The notes under the pieces: model-generated
The model's input: the letters and a program-made list of their open reading frames with translations, nothing else
What the model was told of the DNA's origin: nothing
The model's database searches: none
Translations under genes and position numbers: made by a program
In this document: positions 33,368 through 41,529 of the stretch, one piece after another
How positions within the stretch are numbered: the stretch's first letter is position 1
Layout: every line of letters starts with the position of its first letter
Assembly: GCA_046331625.1 (NCBI GenBank)
Contig: JAXLQL010000006.1
Span: 124,001 to 188,000, forward strand
Origin: JAXLQL01 sp046331625
GTDB taxonomy: Bacteria; Acidobacteriota; Terriglobia; Bryobacterales; Bryobacteraceae
DNA: 64,000 bases
Direction of reading: 5' to 3'

Positions 33368-35248
33368 TCAGTAGCTGAAGATGAACTCGGCCTTGTTGAT
33401 CAAGGTCCAGGCCAGATCTTCGATGTACGCGTTCCGGGTAGCGGCGTTGGCTGCCTTGGCCAGAAACGCTCGCGACTCGCCGCGCTCGTACTCGGTCGGC
33501 TTGCGCGAGAGGAAAAGCAAGAAAAGTTCGTCGATCACGGCGTCGTTCGACGTGATCTGCGAGATGGCTTTCAGCGTGGGAGACGAGGCGGCCTTGGTCT
33601 TGTTGGTGACGAACGAATCGTTCATCAGGAACAACTGCTGCACCACCGATCCAGCCTGGCTGCGGCTTTGCGTATCGCGATTCCCCCGCAGGAACGTGTT
33701 CATGAAATTGAGCGAAGTGACGTTGGAACGAGGCTCCTGCGGATCGGGCATTCGCATCGCCCACGGCGTGGGATCGATCCAGCCTTGCACCGGGTAGTTC
33801 GTGATGACGCCAGTCGACTTGACGATGGCGTCGTGAATCTCTTCACCTTCGAGGCGCCGGGGTATGTGCCGCGCGAACAGAGGCACCATGGAAACACTCC
33901 ACTCGCCGTCGTAACGCGAGCTCAACTGATATGCCGACGATTCCACGATCACTTTGAGGAACCGTCTCAGGTCATAGTTGTTCTCACGCAGGAACGTCGC
34001 CAACTGCAGCAGCAGTGCCGGATGCGAGGCCTGCAGGGCCCAAGGAGCAGGCGGAGGGTTGTCGGGATCGAGCCGCGCCGGATCGAGCGACGTCACCGGC
34101 TCCACCAGCCCGTAGTTGAACATCGCCTTCCACAAACGATTGGCGAAATTGATCGCGAAGAGCGGATCGGTGATGATCTTGTCGGCGAACTGAGCCCGCC
34201 ACTCGTTCGACGTGGGCTTGGTGCCATCGCGGTACTCGGGATCGAGCGCCGTGATTGTACCCACCTTCACTCGATTGGGGCGATTTCCGAAGGTAGTGTT
34301 CAGCGTGTAGTTGCCGGTGGTTCGGTCTGACACGATCCACGCCTGGAAGAACGGATCGTTACGGTCACCGATCTGGGTCCAGTTCGTGCGGGAAAGCCAC
34401 GCGGCCATGCGTTCGGCATCGAGCCGCGTCAACTGGCGTCCCCAGAGGCTGATGTCGGTGAGATGTCCGCGGCCGTCGTGGCAGAGCAGGCAGTCATAGT
34501 GCGAAAGGCCGAGGAACTTCTCGGTCGCTTGCCAGGTCATGTAGTCGTACACGTCCTGGTTCGGGCCCATCGTTTGTCTTCCGCCAATGATGTAGTTGAC
34601 CGCCGCCTCTTCGTTCTTGTAGTTGTTGCCGCGCGCCGCGATCATCTCCCAGACCATGTCTTTCAGCGGCTTCTGCTCGTAGAGAGAGCCGCGAATCCAA
34701 TCGGCGAAAGCGTTGCGGCCGGGGAATCCCCGGTTGACGTTGTTGGTAACCACGACATTGCCGAGCAGGTCACCCATCCACATCGCCCACTTGTCGACGA
34801 ACTCGGCGGAGTAGAGCAGACGGTCGACGGCGTTGCGCCGGCGGCTTTCCGCGGGTTCCGCGAGAAACGCGCGGATCTCGTCAGGCGAAGGAATGCGGCC
34901 AGTGAGGTCCAACGTCACGCGGCGCAAGAACTCTTCGTCGGTTGCCAGCGCAGCCGAAGGCGTCTTCGACTGGATCAACTTGTCGAAGATCTGTACATCG
35001 ATGAAGTTGCGCTTCGGGATCGAGTCTGGCGCGACAGCGAATGCACCCGCGCTGGCCGTTCGCGTTCGAAACTTGGCCGTGCGGTCGAACACTTCCCGCC
35101 GCTCACGAACCGCACGCGATAGATACTCGTCCGGATCGGACCGGAACGTACAATTTTCCCCGGAAGCTTCCTGCCGTTCGGCGCCTACCGCAATCGCGGC
35201 TACATACAAGACACCACCGAGCAGAAGGTGCCGTTGATTCCCCGTCAT
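33368..35248 (-). CDS. DUF1549/DUF1553 secreted protein (second copy)
   Basis: A 626-residue protein with a signal peptide (about residues 1-22). DUF1549 region: FLRRVTLDLTGRIPSPDEIRAFL and a CxxCH motif in YDCLLCHDGRGHL. DUF1553 region: FANRLWKAMFNYGLVEP, RRLEGEEIHDAI and RNAYIEDLAWTLINKAEFIF at the end. It is about 100 residues shorter than the copy at 14724, with the CxxCH motif in different surroundings. It is paired with the following DUF1501 gene. Confidence 0.86.
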   Translation of the reverse strand: MTGNQRHLLLGGVLYVAAIAVGAERQEASGENCTFRSDPDEYLSRAVRERREVFDRTAKFRTRTASAGAFAVAPDSIPKRNFIDVQIFDKLIQSKTPSAALATDEEFLRRVTLDLTGRIPSPDEIRAFLAEPAESRRRNAVDRLLYSAEFVDKWAMWMGDLLGNVVVTNNVNRGFPGRNAFADWIRGSLYEQKPLKDMVWEMIAARGNNYKNEEAAVNYIIGGRQTMGPNQDVYDYMTWQATEKFLGLSHYDCLLCHDGRGHLTDISLWGRQLTRLDAERMAAWLSRTNWTQIGDRNDPFFQAWIVSDRTTGNYTLNTTFGNRPNRVKVGTITALDPEYRDGTKPTSNEWRAQFADKIITDPLFAINFANRLWKAMFNYGLVEPVTSLDPARLDPDNPPPAPWALQASHPALLLQLATFLRENNYDLRRFLKVIVESSAYQLSSRYDGEWSVSMVPLFARHIPRRLEGEEIHDAIVKSTGVITNYPVQGWIDPTPWAMRMPDPQEPRSNVTSLNFMNTFLRGNRDTQSRSQAGSVVQQLFLMNDSFVTNKTKAASSPTLKAISQITSNDAVIDELFLLFLSRKPTEYERGESRAFLAKAANAATRNAYIEDLAWTLINKAEFIFSY

Positions 35249-35374
35249 ACGACGAACCTCCCCAAGAATGTTTCAGGACGCAGGCTGTCCCAGAGTATAG
35301 CTCAGTTCGCGGCCGTAAATGCGGATCGGGTAGAAATAATGTTACCTCTTTGCCGCCGGGACGGGATCAGTAGA

Positions 35375-36115
35375 TCAGGCTGCCTTGCGAAGCACCACAA
35401 GCAGGTTGCTCCGAAGCCACTTCAAGCTGTCGCGTTCGATGAACCGCAGGTACAGCAGTTCCACAATCGACACCGGACCGAGCATCACCGAGACGGCCGA
35501 CGTGGACACCATTTGAATCTCGTCTACCGGCAACCCCGCTGCGGCTCCCAATCGTGTGATGTCCTCCAAGCTGTTCAGCCGGTAGCGGGTCGGAAACACG
35601 TCCTCTTCGCTGCGTCCCTCGAGCCACAGAACCATCAGATTCTTAATCCACTGGGGCAGCCATTTCGTTAGCCGCACCGTGAGACAACGGCGATTGGGAG
35701 TATGGAAAATGAAGAGCCCGCCGGGCCGAAGAACCCGGTAAACCTCGGCGAGGACTTTCGACGGGCTGCCCAGGTGCTCCACCACCATATTTGCGGTCAC
35801 CAGATCGAACTGAGAGGTCCGCAGAGGCAATTGCTCCAGATTGCCGAAGATTTTGCCGTGCACTCCCGTATTCTTCTTCATCCCCTCCCAGTCAAGATCG
35901 ATCCCCACCACATGCCCGGACCGCTCGATCAGCCGCGCTTCTTCATTGGGCATCCAGGGCGCGAACATCTGGTGTCCGCAGCCCATTTCGAGCCAGTCAC
36001 AGCGGGGCTGGACGCGGCGGTTCAGCAATTGGTAGTAGCGATACTGCGAGGACGAGAGCTGCGGAAAGAAGATCTTCTCCATCCGCCAATAGAAACGCAA
36101 TAATAGCGATCTCAT
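35375..36115 (-). CDS. Class I SAM-dependent methyltransferase
   Basis: A 246-residue methyltransferase of the UbiE/Methyltransf_11 type. SAM-binding motif I is WLEMGCGHQMFAPW (residues about 41-54), with VVGIDLDWEG as motif post-I, FDLVTANMVVEHL as motif II and VYRVLRPGGLFIFHTPN as motif III. The C-terminus has a hydrophobic stretch (SVMLGPVSIVELLYL) that may contact a membrane or lipid substrate. Next to a glycosyltransferase-like membrane protein, a role in lipid or glycan modification is plausible but not shown. Confidence 0.85.
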   Translation of the reverse strand: MRSLLLRFYWRMEKIFFPQLSSSQYRYYQLLNRRVQPRCDWLEMGCGHQMFAPWMPNEEARLIERSGHVVGIDLDWEGMKKNTGVHGKIFGNLEQLPLRTSQFDLVTANMVVEHLGSPSKVLAEVYRVLRPGGLFIFHTPNRRCLTVRLTKWLPQWIKNLMVLWLEGRSEEDVFPTRYRLNSLEDITRLGAAAGLPVDEIQMVSTSAVSVMLGPVSIVELLYLRFIERDSLKWLRSNLLVVLRKAA

Positions 36116-36292
36116 ATCAAATGTTCATCAGACGATTCAGAAGCCGCCATGGCAGTGGTGGCAAAATGCGTGTGCGGCGGATGAGGCGTGGCCCAATTTC
36201 CGTGAGCCTCGGGGTAGCGTGGCAGCCCACCGCCGTGCCTGATTCTCCTCCGCCGGCGGCACCCGCGGGGTGACAGATTGCTTGCGTCCGGC

Positions 36293-37837
36293 TCACTCCG
36301 GACGCCCACCGTCACTCGTCCAGTTTACCTCGGCATGACTCTGGAGCGACCCGAGGCGGTTGGACTTCGAGCGGTACCATTGCCCTGCGGAATCCGCGTG
36401 GTCGAGGCTGTAGTTGCGGCCGAGCAGTTCCAACACGTTTCCGCCGTGGCGGCGCAGCATCGGGAGGTAACCCGCATCCACGAATACGTATGCCGGCTGC
36501 GCGACGCCGAGCTCGCTCGGCAGGGCTTCCCACTGCGACGGGGCGGCCGTGTCCCAGCCCCATCCGTTCTGCGCGATGGCTTGCTTGCGATTCCCCAACA
36601 ACAGGTAGAGCGGGTTGCCGAATACGTAGATGGGCCCGGGTTGCGCCTCGGAAGCGATCAAGAAGCGCGTGTCGCGCCAGATCTGGTCATAGTCCGCGAA
36701 CACGGAGCGCTGGTAGGCGAGCACTGCCTCGCGGCGATTCCAGGCAGCGCTCCACTCGAGGCCCTGCGCCTTGCGCGCCATCAGAGCGGCTCCGGGAGCG
36801 AATGCGGCGCCGATCGCGATGCAGGCGATCCACCAGCGCGGTTTCGCTTTGTCGAGTCCGTAGAGCCCCAGCAGCACGGCCGGAGCGATCAGCAATTGGA
36901 AATGATATGGCCACCAGGAAATCCGTTGCACCGCAATCACGCCGAGCCCGCAGACGAGCCAAACTGCCAGGAGGAGCGGAAACAGGTGGACGCGCTTACG
37001 GGTCCATTGCCACAGGGCCAGGCAGGCCAGCGTGAGCCAGACGCCGAACCGCACGACAAACCATTGGATGGCATCGAGCAACACGGTGACGCTCTTCGAT
37101 CCACCCGCGCGCATCGCTTCCACGGGGTAGGTGAACGTGGTCCAAAGGAAGCCATCGAGCCCGCCTGTGACTGCAAGCCACATGACGGCGGGCGCCGAAG
37201 TCACGGCGAATCCGACAGCTGCCATCAGCCATCGCTGCACGACGATGGCATGCCAACTGTTCTCGTCGCGGCCGTGCACCCAGAGTGTGCCGGCCAACCC
37301 AGCAACCAGCAGAATCGGCAGGAACGCGAGCTTGAACATCGCGGCCACCGCGGCGGCGCTGCCGGCAGCGAGGTTTCCCAACATGCGGCCGCGGAGTGTC
37401 CGCCATGGACTGCACATGCACCACAAGGCGCAGTAGATCGGAAAGGCCGCGAGGAATTCCACTTGCGTCATTGACCAAGGCGTGGAGATCAGGTAGTAGG
37501 AGCCGGCCACCGCCAGCGGCGCCACGGCCGTGGCCCAGCGCGAAAGGCACGCTCGCGCGGTCCAGGTGAGAACGAGCGCGAACGCAGTCAAGTAGAGCCA
37601 CTCGAATACGTGCACGCCGTACTCGGTAAAGCCGAACAGCTTGCCGCCGAGCCAGAAAAACAAATAGACGCCGGGTTGTTTCAGGTCCCAGAAATCGCGG
37701 TAGAGGGTGGCTCCGCGGTCGAGTTCCTGGGCGCCGAGCAGAAACAGCGCCTGGTCTCCGCCGAGCGGATGGGGCAGATGAACGAAGCCGAGCAGCATTA
37801 CTGCCAAGATCGAGAGTGCCGGCAAAAGACGCTGCAT
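36293..37837 (-). CDS. Polytopic membrane glycosyltransferase-like protein
   Basis: A 514-residue integral membrane protein with about 10-11 hydrophobic segments (for example LSILAVMLLGFVHLP, AVAPLAVAGSYYLI, AAVAAMFKLAFLPILLVAGLAG, LFPLLLAVWLVCGLGVIAV). A periplasmic loop with HPLGGDQALFLLGAQELDRG and FWDLKQPGVY resembles the DE-type site of GT-C (ArnT/PMT-like) glycosyltransferases. The C-terminal 110 residues are soluble. It likely moves a sugar from a lipid carrier onto an unknown acceptor. The start at 37837 omits a poorly conserved upstream extension. Confidence 0.75.
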   Translation of the reverse strand: MQRLLPALSILAVMLLGFVHLPHPLGGDQALFLLGAQELDRGATLYRDFWDLKQPGVYLFFWLGGKLFGFTEYGVHVFEWLYLTAFALVLTWTARACLSRWATAVAPLAVAGSYYLISTPWSMTQVEFLAAFPIYCALWCMCSPWRTLRGRMLGNLAAGSAAAVAAMFKLAFLPILLVAGLAGTLWVHGRDENSWHAIVVQRWLMAAVGFAVTSAPAVMWLAVTGGLDGFLWTTFTYPVEAMRAGGSKSVTVLLDAIQWFVVRFGVWLTLACLALWQWTRKRVHLFPLLLAVWLVCGLGVIAVQRISWWPYHFQLLIAPAVLLGLYGLDKAKPRWWIACIAIGAAFAPGAALMARKAQGLEWSAAWNRREAVLAYQRSVFADYDQIWRDTRFLIASEAQPGPIYVFGNPLYLLLGNRKQAIAQNGWGWDTAAPSQWEALPSELGVAQPAYVFVDAGYLPMLRRHGGNVLELLGRNYSLDHADSAGQWYRSKSNRLGSLQSHAEVNWTSDGGRPE

Positions 37838-37928
37838 CCCAATTCGGATTCTGCGAGACTTGCACGTGGCCAACAAGCGACCCCGGTACCGCTTTTGACT
37901 AGTACTCTCCGGTGTTACAGTAGGCGGA

Positions 37929-39539
37929 ATGGCCGAAAGCTACGCCAAGGGTCCGTCGATTCCGCTTCTCGAAACCACCATCGGTGAGAGACTGCGCACC
38001 ACCGCGAAAATGTTTCCGGACCGCACGGCCCTCGTCTCGCGCCACCAGGCGATTCCGTTCACCTGGGCGGAACTCGACGACGAAGTGGATCGATGGGCGG
38101 GCGGCCTGATCGGCGCTGGAATGACTCCAGGCGACCGTGTGGGTATCTGGTCCGCCAACTGCGCCGAGTGGGTCATCCTACAGCTTGCGTGTGCTCGCGC
38201 TGGGCTCGTGTTGGTGAACGTGAATCCGGCGTACCGGTCCCATGAGCTTTCGTACGTCATCCGGAAGTCCCGCATGAGGATGCTCTTTCTGTGGGAACGC
38301 GATCAACGGGCGAACTATCGCGGGATTCTCGATGAAGCGTTGGCGAGCGTGGATCCGGCAGGCGCGCCGCGCGCGGTGTTCCTGAACGAAGGTGTGCGCT
38401 GGGCGGCCCAGGGGAAGCTCACCTATGAGCCGCAACCCAACGATGCGGTGAATATCCAGTACACTTCTGGCACCACCGGGTCGCCCAAGGGCGTGCTGCT
38501 GACGCATCGGAATCTGATCAACAATGCGCTGATGGTGGGCCGCCAGATGAAGGTCCGCGAGATCGACAAAGTCTGCATTCCGGTGCCTCTCTATCATTGC
38601 TTCGGATGCGTGATGGGCGTGTTGACGTGCGTCGTCTACGGCTGTGCGGCGATCCTGCCGTCGTGGACCTTCGACGCAGGCGCTGTGCTCGAAGCGGTAG
38701 ATGTGGAGCGCGCCACGGCCCTCTACGGCGTACCCACGATGTTCATTGCCGAGCTCGAGCATCCGTCGTTCTCGAAGATGGATCTCAGTTCGTTGCGCAC
38801 GGGGATCATGGCCGGAGCGCCTTGCCCCATCGAGGTGATGCGCAAGGTGATCGAGTTGATGAACTGCCGCGAGATGACGATCGCTTATGGGCAGACGGAA
38901 GCCTCGCCGGTGATCACGATGTCCGCCGCCGATGATCCGATCGAGGTGCGTGTGGGAACCGTGGGGGCGGCTGTTCCCGAAACCGAGGTGAAGATCGTCA
39001 ATCCCGAGACCGGCGCTGCGGTGGAGCGCGGAGTGCAAGGCGAGTTGTGCGCACGCGGCTACATGGTGATGATCGGCTACGACGGCGAGGCAGAAGCAAC
39101 GGCGAAAGCAGTGGACCCGGACGGCTGGCTGCATACGGGAGATCTCGCCGTGATGCGCGATGACGGCAACTGCAAGATCACCGGCCGGGCCAAGGACATG
39201 ATCATCCGCGGTGGCGAGAACGTGTATCCACGCGAGATCGAGGAGTTCCTATACACCCACCCGAAGATCGCCGACGTGCAGGTGGTGGGCTTGCCGGACG
39301 CCCGCCTCGGCGAGACGATCTGCACATGGATCCGGTTGAAAGCCGGCGAGACGATGGACGAAGCCGAGCTACGCACCTATTGCCAGGGGCGAATCGCGCA
39401 CTTCAAGATTCCGCAGTACATCCGGTTTGTCGATGCGTTCCCGATGACGGTGAGCGGCAAGATCCAGAAGTACAAAATCCGCCAGGAAGAAATCGAGAAG
39501 TTAGGCCTGGAGACCGCCGCCAAGATCGCCACCGCCTGA
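37929..39539 (+). CDS. Long/medium-chain acyl-CoA synthetase (AMP-binding)
   Basis: A 536-residue ANL-superfamily ligase. Core motifs: A3 NIQYTSGTTGSPKGVLLTHRN, A5 region TIAYGQTEASPVITM, A7 GWLHTGDLAVM, A8 GRAKDMIIRGGENVYPREIEEF, and the catalytic Lys in SGKIQKYKIR at the C-terminus. It adenylates a fatty or related acid and forms the CoA thioester. It reads divergently from the glycosyltransferase and has no operon partner. The substrate chain length cannot be read from the sequence. Confidence 0.93.
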   Translation: MAESYAKGPSIPLLETTIGERLRTTAKMFPDRTALVSRHQAIPFTWAELDDEVDRWAGGLIGAGMTPGDRVGIWSANCAEWVILQLACARAGLVLVNVNPAYRSHELSYVIRKSRMRMLFLWERDQRANYRGILDEALASVDPAGAPRAVFLNEGVRWAAQGKLTYEPQPNDAVNIQYTSGTTGSPKGVLLTHRNLINNALMVGRQMKVREIDKVCIPVPLYHCFGCVMGVLTCVVYGCAAILPSWTFDAGAVLEAVDVERATALYGVPTMFIAELEHPSFSKMDLSSLRTGIMAGAPCPIEVMRKVIELMNCREMTIAYGQTEASPVITMSAADDPIEVRVGTVGAAVPETEVKIVNPETGAAVERGVQGELCARGYMVMIGYDGEAEATAKAVDPDGWLHTGDLAVMRDDGNCKITGRAKDMIIRGGENVYPREIEEFLYTHPKIADVQVVGLPDARLGETICTWIRLKAGETMDEAELRTYCQGRIAHFKIPQYIRFVDAFPMTVSGKIQKYKIRQEEIEKLGLETAAKIATA

Positions 39540-39541
39540 AG

Positions 39542-39763
39542 CTACCGCTTGGCGCGGCGCCGCCAACCGAACGCGAGCATGGCTCCGCCGGTTGCAAAGA
39601 AGAGCATCGTGGGAGGCTCGGGAACGGGCGTCATGTCGGGATCTTGCTTTTCCAGTGGGGGGGCTTCGATGGCCGAGGTCTCCGGATCATTGACCGGAAT
39701 CTCGGTGCCGTGAGCCGATGCCGCAAAGGCAAGGGCAAAAGAGAGCAGTGTCAGCAATCTCAT
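39542..39763 (-). CDS. Very small PEP-CTERM protein
   Basis: A 73-residue protein: signal peptide MRLLTLLSFALAFAASAHG, a mature stretch of only about 27 acidic, Pro-rich residues, then the sorting tail PVPEPPTMLFFATGGAMLAF and WRRRAKR. GGGAG stands 8 bases before the ATG, so translation is plausible. Almost the whole mature protein is sorting signal. It converges on the acyl-CoA synthetase with only two bases between stops. Confidence 0.7.
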   Translation of the reverse strand: MRLLTLLSFALAFAASAHGTEIPVNDPETSAIEAPPLEKQDPDMTPVPEPPTMLFFATGGAMLAFGWRRRAKR

Positions 39764-39946
39764 TTTGATTCTCCCGGGCAAGGAGACTCTTCGCGCACGA
39801 CCGCGCGCGTTCGGAGTGGATGCGAGAAGTATACGGGGAGCCGTAGTCCTAGTCAATGAAAATTGATCCCGAAACGAAAGGAAACGCCGGCGACTCCCCT
39901 TGCGTCGAATTGCCCAGGGGTATAAGCTCGGAATCGGGTAGTCTCT

Positions 39947-40636
39947 ATGCGAACTCTTCTGTTGGCCATCTCACTTTCCGCGGCTTTGTTCGCCCAAGGG
40001 CGCGGAGCCGGTGTGGGTCCGATCGGCGGTGGATTTGGCAATGTGGTGTTTCCGGGTACTGGAATCCCTAGAGATACTGGGCATGCCGCGAGCCTCGGCC
40101 CCACCGTGCGTGGTGTGTATCCGCCAAGCTTCAATCGCGGCACGCACAACGCAGCTCCGATCTACCCGGTAGCGGTGCCGGTGTTCGTGAATCCCTATGC
40201 GGGCTACGGTTACGGATATGGCTACCCTGCCCCGCAGCAAGCCTCGGCTCCGGTAACGGTGATCAACGCTCCCCAGCCTTCTCCAACCGTGATCATCAAT
40301 CAGAACTATGCGCCGGAGCGAGCCAACCCGGTCATGCGAGACTACTCACAGGAGCAGTTGCCCGAGCCGGCCAGTGTGCAATCGTACCAAGCGCCGATCC
40401 CTTCGAACCCCGATCCGCCCAAGCGTAGCGCTGCCAGTGACCAGCCGACCATCTACCTGCTCGCCCTCAAAGACGGCACGGTCTACTCGGCATACGCCTA
40501 CTGGCTGGAAGGTGACACGGTTCACTACGTCACCACCAAGCATGCCCACAATCAGGCTTCGCTCGATTTGGTGGATGCATCGGTGAGTGAGCAGTTGAAT
40601 CGCGAACGCGGCGTCGAGTTCAAATTGAAGCGCTAA
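39947..40636 (+). CDS. Secreted protein of unknown function, Gly/Tyr/Pro-rich
   Basis: A 229-residue exported protein with signal peptide MRTLLLAISLSAALFAQ. The middle is Gly/Tyr/Pro-rich low complexity (NPYAGYGYGYGYPAPQQ) and the C-terminal 60 residues form a conserved small domain, TIYLLALKDGTVYSAYAYWLEGDTVHYVT followed by LDLVDASVSEQLNRERGVEF, a pattern I recall from acidobacterial secreted proteins of unknown role. The next gene starts 12 bases later, so they may be co-transcribed. Confidence 0.65.
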   Translation: MRTLLLAISLSAALFAQGRGAGVGPIGGGFGNVVFPGTGIPRDTGHAASLGPTVRGVYPPSFNRGTHNAAPIYPVAVPVFVNPYAGYGYGYGYPAPQQASAPVTVINAPQPSPTVIINQNYAPERANPVMRDYSQEQLPEPASVQSYQAPIPSNPDPPKRSAASDQPTIYLLALKDGTVYSAYAYWLEGDTVHYVTTKHAHNQASLDLVDASVSEQLNRERGVEFKLKR

Positions 40637-40648
40637 ACTGGTTCCTGC

Positions 40649-41419
40649 TTGCGCCCTTCGACCTCCCTTCTTTCCACGCTTGCTCTCTGCGTAGCCAGCT
40701 CAGCCTGCTCCGGCCAAACCGCTTCCGGCCCAAAGACCTGGGATTACGACGTGGTCAAGACCTATCCGCATGACACGGGAGCCTTCACACAGGGACTGGT
40801 GTACCGCGACGGGATCCTGTACGAAGGCACCGGACTGAACGGCGAGTCGACGATTCGTAAGGTCAGGCTCGAAACGGGTGAGGTAATCGAACGAAAGAAC
40901 GTGCCGAGCGAGTATTTCGGCGAAGGCATCGCAGTCCTCGGCAACAAGCTGTATCAGCTCACCTGGCAATCGAAGATCGGGTTCGTTTACGACAAGACGA
41001 CCTTCCAGATGCTGAAGAGCTTCACCTACGACACCGAAGGGTGGGGCCTCACGCACGATGGCAAACGGCTGATCATGAGCGATGGCAGCGACGTGTTGCG
41101 GTTCCTCGATCCCGAGTCACTGGCCGAGACCGGCCGCGTATCCGTGCACGACGGAAACAATCCGGTGGGGCAGCTCAACGAGCTCGAGTACATCAAGGGC
41201 GAGGTCTGGGCGAACGTTTACACGACGAACAAGATCGTCCGGATTGACCCGGCAAGCGGGAACGTGACCGGCTGGATTCTGCTGAATGGACTGCTCACGC
41301 CGGAGGATCGAACGCAGCGCGTGGACGTGCTGAACGGCATCGCCTTCGATGAGAAGTCGGGTCGAATCTTCGTCACTGGCAAATGGTGGCCGAAGTTGTT
41401 CGAGATCCGGCTCAAGTAG
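40649..41419 (+). CDS. Glutaminyl-peptide cyclotransferase (plant/bacterial type)
   Basis: A 256-residue exported enzyme that converts N-terminal Gln of peptides to pyroglutamate; the family is a five-bladed beta-propeller. Seen: signal or lipoprotein-type leader LLSTLALCVASSAC, then YPHDTGAFTQGLVY, LYEGTGLNGESTIRKV, LTHDGKRLIMSDGSDVLRFLDP, LNELEYIKGEVWANVYTT and DVLNGIAFDE, all family hallmarks. The apparent start is TTG at 40649 with no good ribosome-binding site, so the exact start is uncertain. Confidence 0.9.
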   Translation: MRPSTSLLSTLALCVASSACSGQTASGPKTWDYDVVKTYPHDTGAFTQGLVYRDGILYEGTGLNGESTIRKVRLETGEVIERKNVPSEYFGEGIAVLGNKLYQLTWQSKIGFVYDKTTFQMLKSFTYDTEGWGLTHDGKRLIMSDGSDVLRFLDPESLAETGRVSVHDGNNPVGQLNELEYIKGEVWANVYTTNKIVRIDPASGNVTGWILLNGLLTPEDRTQRVDVLNGIAFDEKSGRIFVTGKWWPKLFEIRLK

Positions 41420-41529
41420 CGCTCCCCCCTGCCCTTCGCGGGCATCCGGCGCTCGTATGCGGATCCCCCGCGATTTCCCTCAACCCCTTCGCACCAGTAC
41501 CGAAGAGCAACTGTGGGAGGTACCGACGC

